Below, piece by piece: positions 35,467-43,389 of a DNA stretch of 64,000 nucleotides. Source of the DNA: Ornithinimicrobium pratense (GTDB lineage Bacteria > Actinomycetota > Actinomycetes > Actinomycetales > Dermatophilaceae). The stretch lies in contig NZ_CP044427.1 in NCBI RefSeq assembly GCF_008843165.1, positions 2,728,001-2,792,000 of the forward strand, given 5' to 3'. Made by a program: the position numbers and the translations under genes. Below the pieces are notes generated by a model that was given only the letters and a program-made list of their open reading frames with translations, was not told where the DNA came from and did not search any database. Positions within the stretch are counted from its first letter, which is position 1; every line of letters begins with the position of its first letter.

Positions 35467-36833
35467 CGGGACTGCTCCTTCGAGGTCGTGACCGGGCGGG
35501 AGGGAACGGCCCGCACGTGCGCACGACCCGGATGGGGAATCCGTTCCAGGACGTCGAGCACCGTGCGGACGCTCCGTTCCCAGAGGGACTCGTCGATGGT
35601 CAGCGGTGGGAAGAGGCTGATCCCGCGCGGCGAGCCGTGGACGATGACGCCGGCATCGGCGCATCGCCCGATGACGGCCCCGACCAGGTCTGAGGATGGA
35701 CGCTGCGCACCAGGTGCTCCGTGCAGGTGGAGGCCGATCATCAGGCCTGCACCGGTACGCCTGGTGAGCGCGGCGGGCCATCTCTCATCGATGAGATCGG
35801 CTGCGGCAGAGCCGAGTCGGGCGGCTCGTGCGGGAAGGTCCTCGTGCACGATGACGTCGAGCGTCGCCAACGCCGCGGCACAGGCCAGAGGGTTCCCGCC
35901 CTGGGTCTCCCCGTGGAGGAAGGGAGCTGAGCCCCGGTCGAGCGCTCTGGCCACGTCCTGCGAGACCAGCACGGCTCCCAGCGGCAGGTAGCCGGCTGTC
36001 AGGGCTTTACTCGTGACCAGCAGGTCGGGGCGCAACCCGCGAGCTGTCGACGCCCACAGGTGTCCCGTCCGACCCAGGCCGGTGGCGACCTCGTCGGCGA
36101 TGACGAGGAAGCCGTGCCGGTCCGCGAGTTCGCGCAGGGTGCGGCACCAGGAGTCAGGGAGGTCGAGGACCCCGGCGCTGCCCAGGACCGGCTCGACGAC
36201 GACGGCGGCGATGCGGCCGCCCAGCAGCGCCGCCGTCTCCAGCAGGACCTCAGTCGCCTCGTCATCGGCTCGGCCGTCGCCGGGGGTCGGGAGTCGGAGG
36301 ACCCCGTCCGAGCTGACCCCGTCCAAGGCCTGGTCCAGATCCTCCCCGGTCAGCGCTGCGCTCCCGATGAGAGTCCCGTGGTAGCCGTCCGAGAGCACCG
36401 CGACGAGGTCGCGACGCTGGCCACAGTTGGCCGCGACCCTGTGGGCGAGCATCACGGCCGTCTCCACGCCCGCCGCCCCCCCGGTGCAGAGCAGTGCGCG
36501 GCCGGTTCCCTCTGGGCCGAGCTCGATGAGCCGCTGGGCGAGCCGGACGGCCGGGACCGACTGCCCACGGAAGAGCGTTGCGTAGGCCACCTGATCCAGC
36601 TGTCCACGGACCGCGTCGTCCACCTCGTGGCGCCGGTGCCCCAGGGCCACGTTCCACAGGCCGGAGGTGCCGATGACACTCACTCGTCCGGCGCGGTCGA
36701 GCTCGACGTCGCCCTCCCCTTCCACGACGGTGCGGGCAGCGCCGCGGAACAGGGTGCGGTCGGTCATCGGGTGGTGCAGCGGGTGATCGATGGCCAGGCT
36801 TTCCAAGCCGGAATGGACGCTCGCTGGTCTCAT
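35463..36833 (-). CDS. Class-III PLP aminotransferase, daptide MpaD-like
   Basis: 456 aa fold-type I aminotransferase. PLP motifs: VLSDGYHGTLIGSAALTG, the Asp of LVIADEVATGLGRTGHLW, and the Schiff-base Lys in LLVTSKALTAGYLPLG (around residue 276); FLHGETQGGNPLACAAAL follows. In daptides the aminotransferase MpaD converts the C-terminal ketone made by MpaB to a primary amine. Its coupling (ATGA overlaps at both ends) between the methyltransferase and the thiopeptide glutamylase genes is the strongest sign that both chemistries act on one peptide. Other roles, such as supplying an amino acid, cannot be excluded. GGAGG precedes the start at seven bases. Confidence 0.85.
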   Translation of the reverse strand: MRPASVHSGLESLAIDHPLHHPMTDRTLFRGAARTVVEGEGDVELDRAGRVSVIGTSGLWNVALGHRRHEVDDAVRGQLDQVAYATLFRGQSVPAVRLAQRLIELGPEGTGRALLCTGGAAGVETAVMLAHRVAANCGQRRDLVAVLSDGYHGTLIGSAALTGEDLDQALDGVSSDGVLRLPTPGDGRADDEATEVLLETAALLGGRIAAVVVEPVLGSAGVLDLPDSWCRTLRELADRHGFLVIADEVATGLGRTGHLWASTARGLRPDLLVTSKALTAGYLPLGAVLVSQDVARALDRGSAPFLHGETQGGNPLACAAALATLDVIVHEDLPARAARLGSAAADLIDERWPAALTRRTGAGLMIGLHLHGAPGAQRPSSDLVGAVIGRCADAGVIVHGSPRGISLFPPLTIDESLWERSVRTVLDVLERIPHPGRAHVRAVPSRPVTTSKEQSR

Positions 36834-39589
36834 GCCGGAACCTCCAGCTCCACGGGGGCGGACGTCGGCCGCTCAACGGCGCGGCGCTGATCGACCAGGT
36901 CGGAGGCGGTGGCGTGCGTCTCGACGGCTCGGGCGCGCGCCAGCCGGACAGGTCGGGGGTCCGCGGCGCTGTCGGTCGGCGTGGCAACGTCCACCAGACG
37001 CAGACCCGCTCGCCTCATGACCTGGCTGAGGATGGTGCGCGGCCAGCGGTGATGGCGGTCGGTGGTCAGGTAGGTGGCGCCGTCCGGGGCCCACCACAAC
37101 CAGGTCGCGACGCTCGTCAGCCCCCGGCCACCCGGCTCGACCCGCTCGCTGGCGACGAGGGTGCCGGTGGATTCCAGTGAGGGCACTCGCTCCACGGCTC
37201 CAGTCAGGTCCTCCGCCGGGATGTCGCCGCTCACGTAGTCGATGAGCAGGGCGCCGCCAGGATGCAGGTGCCTGCGGGCTGCGCGCAGCAGGTGCTCGAG
37301 CTCCTCGGGTGCGAGCACCGAGATGGATGTCTCGCCAACGATGACCGCGTCATAGCGCTGGGGCAGGTGCAGGGTGGTGGCATCCGCGCAGACGAGATCG
37401 ACCCGTTCGCTGACCTCGGCCGGGCTGTCCGCGAGCCGCTCGCGGGCCTTGTCCAGCATGCCTTGCTCCCGGTCTACAGCGGTGACCAGGTGCCCAGCCG
37501 CTGCCAGCGCAAGGGCCAGGCGTCCACCGCCGGAGAGCAGCTCGAGCACCCGGGCCCCGCCGCCGACGGCCTGCTCGACCTCGAGGACCCATCGCTGTTC
37601 GTCCGGCAGACCGGACAGCGGCAGGGCGTTCCACAGCTCCGCCCCCTCCTGGTGGTAGAGACGGATCCATCGTGGGTTGTCTGCCAGGACGGCCACCTGC
37701 GGGTCCGGCTCAGGCTCGGGGCGCGCGACTCCGGGCAGGGAGATCCCGCGGCGTGCCAATGCGTCCAGCAGTCTCCAGAGCCGCTCCTGGCGAGAGGGGT
37801 CCGGGTCGGGTGCGAAGGCTGCGTCCTCCCAGGCGTGGCGGACCAGGTGGTGGCGCAGCACGAGGGCGGCCTGGCGGGAGACGAGCACGGTCTGCGCGGC
37901 CTCAGGCGCGTGGACGGCGCCGCGCAGCCGGCCGACGAGGACACCCACGCCGAGTTTCTCCTGCGCCGGCGGGTGCCAGGAGGCTCCCGGGTCTGGCTCG
38001 TCACCGGCTGTGGCGAGCGCCCGAAGGCAGGCTGCGAGGGCGGCGGAGACGGGATGGCTCGCGCGGTGCCTGGCTGCCGCCAGCTCGCCGGCGGCGACCC
38101 AGAGGCTCGCCGCCTGCCCTTCGCTGGCTGCGACGGCGGGCATCACCGGCGCCGGAAGTGCGGGCCGCAGGCCGTGGTTCCAGACCGCGGAGGCTGACGT
38201 CCGGCACGCCGGATCCAGCGCGGCCGGCCAGGCCAGGGTGTCGATGGTCGGGGCGTCCGCCCCCGTCGCCCAGGTCGAGGCGGCGCGCGCCCACAGGGTT
38301 GGATCGGTCAGGCGCGCCCGCGCCTCGTCCACCACCTCTGCGGGCAAGGGCAGGTAGGTCCCCTCCAGCGCCGAGGGCAGGTCGAGGTGACCTGGTGGCG
38401 TCCAGATGAGGGTTGAGCTCCCTGTCAGATCTGCGATGGGGGCGAGCTCCTCCTCGTGCTCGGGCAGCCGGTCGACCAGCACGAGGTCGCCCAGCACGTC
38501 CACGACCTCCGGTCGCGGCAGGTCGCCCCGCAGTGCCCCCCGAGCACGGTCACGCAAGGTCCTGCGCTGCTGGTCGACCTGGGCACCGATGGAACCGTCC
38601 GGCCAGTTTGCCGCGGCGGTCGATGGGCTCAGCACCCACGACGGGTCCACCAGGGCCGCCACTCGGGCGGCGTCAAAGCCCTGGAGGCTGCTTGCCATAG
38701 CGGGGTCCGGCGCCAGTGGCTGACCGCCCGGACCCATCAGGGTGATCGAGCACGGGGCGTCTGCGGCAATCAGACTCTCGACCGTCAGCGGGGAGTCGGT
38801 GCAGACGCACACCTGCGCACCGGTGCTACGGACATCCTGGACGATGTCGACGGCCTGGCTCTTCGAGTCCTCGCCGGCAATCCGCACCACGACGACGACT
38901 GGAGTGCGTTGCGGCAAGAGCTGGCGCAGGCGGTGCAGGGTCCGGCGTGCCTCGCCTCGTCGCGCCGGTGACCAGGCCGAGCTCACGAGCAGCAAGGGCT
39001 CGGAGCCGCTGAGGTCTACAGCCGCCGCCAGGACGCGCTGCGTCGCCTCGGCGCCTAACCCCTCCTCGGACAGGAAAAGACCGGCTCGCAGCTCGGCCAG
39101 CGGGTGCAAGGTCGTCGACAGTCCCTCGCCATCGGGCGGAAGCAGCCGGTGTAGCGACCCGTCGCACGGCCTGGCCGCCGCATCGCGCACGCCGTCCTGG
39201 ATCTCCCCGGTGGACAGATTGAGGCCACGCTGGGCTGCCACGGCACGCATGATGTCCTCGGGGGCCTCGCAGGTCTGCAAGTCGGCAGACGTCGGAACAC
39301 CTGCGGACCAGCCGTCCCCGACCACCACGGCGCACCCCTGCGCGGCCAGGCCCGCGGTCGCGGGCATGACCTCGCCGCGGCGGACCACCACCCGCTCCGG
39401 GAGGAGCGCGACCGGCATACCCAGCCGCGTCAGCGCACGAGCCGCCACCAGGACAGAGGCGTTGTCACGCACCACCGCCGGCCGGCCGAGCTCGCCACCG
39501 GAGAGGATCCGGCCGGCCAGCAGGTCGTCCCCCACGGCCACGCCGCGGTGAGGGACCCAGGCCAGAGCCGTGCGTGCGTCGATGGACAT
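36830..39589 (-). CDS. SAM methyltransferase with long N-terminal region, daptide MpaM-like
   Basis: 919 aa protein. The C-terminal part (about residues 640-800) is a class I SAM methyltransferase with motif I VLELLSGGGRLALALAAAG, an acidic end of strand 2 (VTAVDREQG), DLVCADATTLHLP and GGALLIDYVSGD. The preceding 600 or so residues are unassigned; they include Rossmann-like or nucleotidyl-type stretches (PAVVRDNASVLVAARALTR, GSEPLLLVSSAWSPARRGEA). In daptides MpaM dimethylates the new terminal amine, which suits a gene coupled to the aminotransferase. The ATG follows the repeat-peptide stop by six bases. Confidence 0.8.
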   Translation of the reverse strand: MSIDARTALAWVPHRGVAVGDDLLAGRILSGGELGRPAVVRDNASVLVAARALTRLGMPVALLPERVVVRRGEVMPATAGLAAQGCAVVVGDGWSAGVPTSADLQTCEAPEDIMRAVAAQRGLNLSTGEIQDGVRDAAARPCDGSLHRLLPPDGEGLSTTLHPLAELRAGLFLSEEGLGAEATQRVLAAAVDLSGSEPLLLVSSAWSPARRGEARRTLHRLRQLLPQRTPVVVVVRIAGEDSKSQAVDIVQDVRSTGAQVCVCTDSPLTVESLIAADAPCSITLMGPGGQPLAPDPAMASSLQGFDAARVAALVDPSWVLSPSTAAANWPDGSIGAQVDQQRRTLRDRARGALRGDLPRPEVVDVLGDLVLVDRLPEHEEELAPIADLTGSSTLIWTPPGHLDLPSALEGTYLPLPAEVVDEARARLTDPTLWARAASTWATGADAPTIDTLAWPAALDPACRTSASAVWNHGLRPALPAPVMPAVAASEGQAASLWVAAGELAAARHRASHPVSAALAACLRALATAGDEPDPGASWHPPAQEKLGVGVLVGRLRGAVHAPEAAQTVLVSRQAALVLRHHLVRHAWEDAAFAPDPDPSRQERLWRLLDALARRGISLPGVARPEPEPDPQVAVLADNPRWIRLYHQEGAELWNALPLSGLPDEQRWVLEVEQAVGGGARVLELLSGGGRLALALAAAGHLVTAVDREQGMLDKARERLADSPAEVSERVDLVCADATTLHLPQRYDAVIVGETSISVLAPEELEHLLRAARRHLHPGGALLIDYVSGDIPAEDLTGAVERVPSLESTGTLVASERVEPGGRGLTSVATWLWWAPDGATYLTTDRHHRWPRTILSQVMRRAGLRLVDVATPTDSAADPRPVRLARARAVETHATASDLVDQRRAVERPTSAPVELEVPA

Positions 39590-39595
39590 CTTGGC

Positions 39596-39991
39596 TCACA
39601 CCGCCGACGAGCTGTCTGCCAGGTTCGTCGCGGCGGCACCCCAGATCAGGCCACCGTCCGGATCACCGTCCTGCACGCTCCCGCCACCCCAGATCAGGCC
39701 ACCGTCCAGATCACCGTCCTGCACGCTCCCGCCACCCCAGATCAGGCCACCGTCCGGATCACCGTCCTGCACGCTCCCGCCACCCCAGATCAGGCCACCG
39801 TCCAGGTCACCGTCCTGCACGCTCCCGCCACCCCAGATCAGGCCACCGTCCGGATCACCGCTGCCGCCGGCTGCACCGGCGAGCATCGCTCCACCCAGCA
39901 GTGCAGTGGCGCAGGCTCGGGACAGGGCGCTGGTGGTGCGAGTGATCGGACGGGCGAAGGGGCGAACTTCCTTGCTCACGCTGTGTCTCAT
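39596..39991 (-). CDS. Small tandem-repeat peptide of unknown function at the head of the RiPP operon
   Basis: 131 residues from the ATG at 39991. The first about 45 residues are basic then hydrophobic (ALSRACATALLGGAMLAGAA), like a Sec signal peptide or leader. They are followed by 4.5 copies of a 16-residue unit DPDGGLIWGGGSVQDG, with Pro and Leu alternating at position 2, and a short tail AAATNLADSSSAV. It is the first gene of the operon, six bases from the methyltransferase start. AAGGAG sits five bases before the chosen ATG (two before an adjacent ATG at 39994). I do not recognise the family. Options are a secreted immunity or binding protein, or a second, multi-core precursor. Confidence 0.7.
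   Translation of the reverse strand: MRHSVSKEVRPFARPITRTTSALSRACATALLGGAMLAGAAGGSGDPDGGLIWGGGSVQDGDLDGGLIWGGGSVQDGDPDGGLIWGGGSVQDGDLDGGLIWGGGSVQDGDPDGGLIWGAAATNLADSSSAV
39638..39856 (-). repeat. 48-bp in-frame tandem repeat, about 4.6 copies
   Basis: Near-identical 48-base units differing at one or two positions that alternate Pro (gatccggac) and Leu (gatctggac or gacctggac) codons, giving a 96-base higher-order period. There are no spacers, so it is not a CRISPR array. Confidence 0.95.
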
Positions 39992-40069
39992 CATTGCTCC
40001 TTGACGGATCGGGCTAGAGATCGACTAAGTGGGTGCGGAGCCGGCTGCTCGTCAGCTCTGACCACCATG

Positions 40070-40086
40070 CTTGACCCCGGATCAAG
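40070..40086. promoter_or_regulatory. Candidate operator in the divergent promoter region of the RiPP cluster
   Basis: CTTGACCCCGGATCAAG is a 17-base palindrome with seven of eight arm positions paired. It lies between the divergent biosynthetic operon and the regulator gene. The half-site CTTGAC recurs at 40000 (before the operon start) and 40193 (before the regulator start), as expected for an autoregulated switch. Confidence 0.4.
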
Positions 40087-40215
40087 GGTTTGGGAAGGCT
40101 TTTCGATGGCCTGCCGAGGCCTTGGCCGCAGGTAGACATCGCAGGCTTGCTGGCGTCTTATCCGACCGGTTGCGGAAGGGCGCTGCTACCCTCTTGACCG
40201 GAACGGGGAGGTTCG

Positions 40216-41241
40216 ATGCTTGAGTGGTTGAGCTTGGACAAGGACCACGAGCGGGTCTATCGCCTTCTGCTTGCCTCGCCCCGCTCCACCGTGGACCAGG
40301 TGGCCACGTCCTTGGCCCTGGATGTGGACGAGGCCCAGCGCCGGATCGACGCACTCGTGGCGGCCAAGCTCCTCGATGCGGCCGGCGTTGACGGCCTGCT
40401 GAAGGTGCCTGCGCCGTTGGCAGCCATCGGCGGCCTCATCAGCACCCAGCAGGCTGAGCTGGCACAACGCCAGGAGGAGCTTGAGCTGGCCAGGGAGTCT
40501 ATGGGGGCGCTGGTGGACGAGTTTCTGACCGGGTACGACACGAAGGTCTCCCAGGAGATCGAGTTCCTGCCGTCCGCCGACCTCGTGCGAGCCCGCCTCT
40601 ACCAGCTTTCGCGCTCGGTGCAGCGCGAGGTGCAGACCGTGCTGCCGAACGTCCAGATCGCCCGGGAGGCCCTGGAGGCGAGCCTGCCACTCGATCTGGA
40701 GATCCTGGCGCGAGGGGTGACGGTGCGCACCGTGTGCTCGCCCAAGCTCCTGTCCGAGAAGGGCGCTCACGAGCACTTCGCGCGCCTCGCGGAGGCCGGA
40801 GGACGGGTCCGGGTGCACCCTGGCCCGCCGAGCCGCATGGTGCTGGTGGACGGCCAGCAAGGTCTCATTCCGGTGGATCCGGACGATCCTGCTCGCGGCG
40901 CCTACCTACTCAAGAGACCGGCCCTGACGGCGCCCCTGGTCACGCTGTTCCAGGAGATCTGGTGCAAGGCGGTCCCGTTCGAGAGCACACAGCGCTCGGA
41001 GGCAGAGATCGACGATGCGGGCCTCGGGGAGCGGGTGCGGATGGCAGTCGTCCTGCTGGCGCAGGGCCAGAAGGACGCCGCGGTCGCGCGCCGCATGAAT
41101 GTCTCCACCCGCACGGTGCGGCGATGGTTGGCGCAGGCCATGCAGACCCTGGGTACGGACAGCCGCTTCGAGCTGGCGGTGGAGGCGACGCGGAGAGGAT
41201 GGCTGCCCGCAGCCGCCGTCCACGTGGACGGCGAGTTCTGA
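40216..41241 (+). CDS. Cluster-situated HTH transcriptional regulator (TrmB-like N-terminus, LuxR-type C-terminus)
   Basis: 341 aa DNA-binding protein. The N-terminus is a winged-helix of TrmB type (VYRLLLASPRSTVDQVATSL). The middle (about residues 110-250) is a TrmB/PLD-like domain. The C-terminus is a LuxR-type HTH (AQGQKDAAVARRMNVSTRTV, about 278-330). It is transcribed away from the biosynthetic operon over a shared 221-base region and is the likely pathway-specific regulator; the ligand is unknown. GGGGAGG precedes the ATG by four bases, and TACCCT at 40187-40192 is a possible -10 element. Confidence 0.87.
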   Translation: MLEWLSLDKDHERVYRLLLASPRSTVDQVATSLALDVDEAQRRIDALVAAKLLDAAGVDGLLKVPAPLAAIGGLISTQQAELAQRQEELELARESMGALVDEFLTGYDTKVSQEIEFLPSADLVRARLYQLSRSVQREVQTVLPNVQIAREALEASLPLDLEILARGVTVRTVCSPKLLSEKGAHEHFARLAEAGGRVRVHPGPPSRMVLVDGQQGLIPVDPDDPARGAYLLKRPALTAPLVTLFQEIWCKAVPFESTQRSEAEIDDAGLGERVRMAVVLLAQGQKDAAVARRMNVSTRTVRRWLAQAMQTLGTDSRFELAVEATRRGWLPAAAVHVDGEF

Positions 41242-41351
41242 CCCTCGCGACCCGTGACGCGGCCCCGGCAAGAGCAACCTAGCCGGTCACGGCGCAGGTG
41301 CGCCCCGCAGGGCAGCCCTTGAGCCGCGAAAGCGGTGTTATCGTCGCAGTC

Positions 41352-41747
41352 ATGACGCAGTTGCGCATTGCCGAAGCCGCTGACCTGCTGGGCGTGTCGA
41401 CCGACACCGTCCGGCGGGCGATCGAGGCCGGGCGGCTCACGGCCGCCAAGGACACGAGGGGTCGCACGGTGGTCGAGGGCAGGGACGTCGCCGCCCTGGC
41501 CCAGGACCAGGCGCATCCGGCCGAGGTCGGGACCATCGGGTCCAGCTCGGCCCGCAACCAGATGCGCGGGGTCGTCACCCGCGTCAAGAGCGACCTGGTG
41601 ATGTCCCAGGTCGACGTCCAGGCCGGGCCGTTCCGACTCGTCTCCCTCCTGTCCACCGAGGCGGTGGAGGAGATGGGCCTGGTGCCGGGCAGCGTGGTCA
41701 TCGCCTCGGTCAAGGCCACTCACGTGACCGTCGGCACCCCATCATGA
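41352..41747 (+). CDS. MerR/excisionase-type HTH and TOBE molybdate-responsive regulator
   Basis: 131 aa protein. The N-terminal HTH of excisionase type (LRIAEAADLLGVSTDTVRRA) is followed by a molybdate-binding TOBE (Mop) domain (NQMRGVVTRVKSDLVMSQVD to VIASVKATHVTVG). It is the first gene of a molybdate-uptake operon and overlaps modA by ATGA, so it likely senses molybdate and controls the operon. TATCGT lies seven bases before the ATG and no ribosome-binding site is visible, pointing to a leaderless mRNA. Confidence 0.9.
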   Translation: MTQLRIAEAADLLGVSTDTVRRAIEAGRLTAAKDTRGRTVVEGRDVAALAQDQAHPAEVGTIGSSSARNQMRGVVTRVKSDLVMSQVDVQAGPFRLVSLLSTEAVEEMGLVPGSVVIASVKATHVTVGTPS

Positions 41748-42505
41748 GCCGTCGAAGCGCGCCGTGCGCCGCGGTCGCTCTGACGCTGACCCTGGCGGCC
41801 TGCAGCTCCGGCACCGACCCGGCGAAGGGAGGCGGGACCGTCGAGCAGACCCTCACCGTGTTGGCCGCAGCCTCGCTGACTGAGGTCTTCGGGCTCATGG
41901 CCGAGGACTTCGAGGCCGACCATCCCGGGGTCAGCGTGGAGCAGAGCTTCGCGGCCAGCTCCACCATCGTCCAACAGGTCAACGAGGGTGCGCCGGCCGA
42001 CGTCATCGCCCTGGCCGGGATGAGCTCCCTGGAGCCCCTGGCGGAGGAGCACCGGGTCGGTGAGGTGCACGAGTTCACCACCAACAGCCTCCAGCTGGCG
42101 GTGCCGCCGGATAACCCGGCCGGGATCACGGGCGTCGAGGACCTCACCCAGGACGGCATCCGGCTCGTGGTCTGCGCCGAGCAGGTCCCGTGCGGCACGG
42201 CCAGCGCGTCCCTCTTCCAGGCCCAGGGCATCTCACCGGCCATCGCCTCCCTCGAGTATGACGTGCGAGCGACACTGACCAAGGTCGAGCTCGGCGAGGC
42301 CGACGTGGGCATCGTCTACCGCAGCGACGTCACCGAGGCTGGCGACCGGGTGCGGGGCGTGGAGATCCCCGACGACGTCAACGTGGTCAACAGCTACCCC
42401 ATCCTGGCCGTCTCCGACTCCCCGCTCGCCCAGGCGTTCGTCGAAGAGGTGCTGTCGGAGCGGGGCCAGCAGCACCTGACCGACGCGGGCTTCGTCGCCC
42501 CGTGA
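41744..42505 (+). CDS. modA: Molybdate ABC transporter substrate-binding lipoprotein
   Basis: 253 aa surface lipoprotein; lipobox LAAC at about residues 17-20. Mature ModA motifs include VLAAASLTEVFGLMAEDFE, FAASSTIVQQVNEGAPADV and the ligand-loop region ADVGIVYRSDV. It captures molybdate (or tungstate) and delivers it to ModBC. Its start and stop overlap the flanking genes, indicating a tightly coupled operon. Confidence 0.95.
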   Translation: MSRRSAPCAAVALTLTLAACSSGTDPAKGGGTVEQTLTVLAAASLTEVFGLMAEDFEADHPGVSVEQSFAASSTIVQQVNEGAPADVIALAGMSSLEPLAEEHRVGEVHEFTTNSLQLAVPPDNPAGITGVEDLTQDGIRLVVCAEQVPCGTASASLFQAQGISPAIASLEYDVRATLTKVELGEADVGIVYRSDVTEAGDRVRGVEIPDDVNVVNSYPILAVSDSPLAQAFVEEVLSERGQQHLTDAGFVAP

Positions 42506-43389
42506 GCAGCGTCCGGTGGCCAGCCCCACCCGAGGCGACGCCCGACGGATCCGGCTCCCCGCGCAGCGGCCCCCCACGCACCCGCACCCGCACCCGCACC
42601 CCACGCACCCGCGGAGCGACCCGGGCCCGGTTGCCGCTGCTGGTCCCGGCCTGGCTGGGCGTCGCCTTCATCGTGCTGCCCCTGGTCGCCTTGTTCATCC
42701 GGGCTGACTGGGCCAACATCACCACCCACCTGGCGGCACCTGTCGTCGGTCAGGCGCTGCGGCTGTCGGCGATCACGACCTCTATCACCATGGTGGTGGT
42801 CTGGGCGGTGGGCACGCCGCTGGCCTGGCTGCTGGCCCGTTCCGACCATCCTCTCACCGCCTGGGGACGGGCGCTGATCACGGTGCCGCTCGTCCTGCCC
42901 CCCGTCGTCGGCGGCGTGGCGCTGCTGATGACCTGGGGCCGCCGCGGGGTGCTCGGCGGCTGGCTCGACGAGACCTTCGGGATCACCCTGCCGTTCACCA
43001 CCGCCGCAGTGGTGATGGCCGAGATCTTCGTCGCGTTGCCGTTCTACGTCATCGCGGTCGAGGGCTCGATGCGCAGCCTGGACCGCCGCTACGACGAGAT
43101 CGCGGCCACCCTGGGCGCCGGGCCGGTCCGCACCTTCTCCACCGTCGCCCTCCCCATGGTGCTGCCCGGCATCGCGGCCGGGTCCGCGCTGGCCTGGGCC
43201 CGGGCGCTGGGTGAGTTCGGGGCCACGATCACCTTCGCCGGCAACTTCCCGGGCCGGACCCAGACCGCCCCGCTCGGGGTCTACTCCGCGCTGGAGAGCG
43301 ACCCGCAGGCGGCCATCGCGCTGTCGCTGGTCATGCTGGTCGTCAGCGTCCTGGTGCTGGGGCTGCTGCGCAGCAGGTGGCTGCGGTGA
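42502..43389 (+). CDS. modB: Molybdate ABC transporter permease
   Basis: 295 aa membrane protein with about six helices and the EAA loop region (DEIAATLGAGPVRTFSTVAL), then GALGEFGATITFAGN-like residues (ALGEFGATITFAGNFPGRTQ) typical of ModB. The first about 45 residues are a Pro/Arg/Thr-rich cytoplasmic extension with an (RT)n run and are unlikely to be structured. The GTG start overlaps the modA stop (GTGA). Confidence 0.94.
   Translation: MSSVRWPAPPEATPDGSGSPRSGPPRTRTRTRTPRTRGATRARLPLLVPAWLGVAFIVLPLVALFIRADWANITTHLAAPVVGQALRLSAITTSITMVVVWAVGTPLAWLLARSDHPLTAWGRALITVPLVLPPVVGGVALLMTWGRRGVLGGWLDETFGITLPFTTAAVVMAEIFVALPFYVIAVEGSMRSLDRRYDEIAATLGAGPVRTFSTVALPMVLPGIAAGSALAWARALGEFGATITFAGNFPGRTQTAPLGVYSALESDPQAAIALSLVMLVVSVLVLGLLRSRWLR

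Noticed and set aside
39638..39856. CRISPR-like array
   Set aside because: Units are contiguous 48-base tandem copies with no unique spacers and no cas genes nearby.
39548..40135. Plus-strand open frames through the 48-bp repeats (Pro/Ser-rich repeats)
   Set aside because: The repeat length is a multiple of three, so all frames stay open. Only the minus frame has a ribosome-binding site, a leader-like N-terminus and operon spacing.
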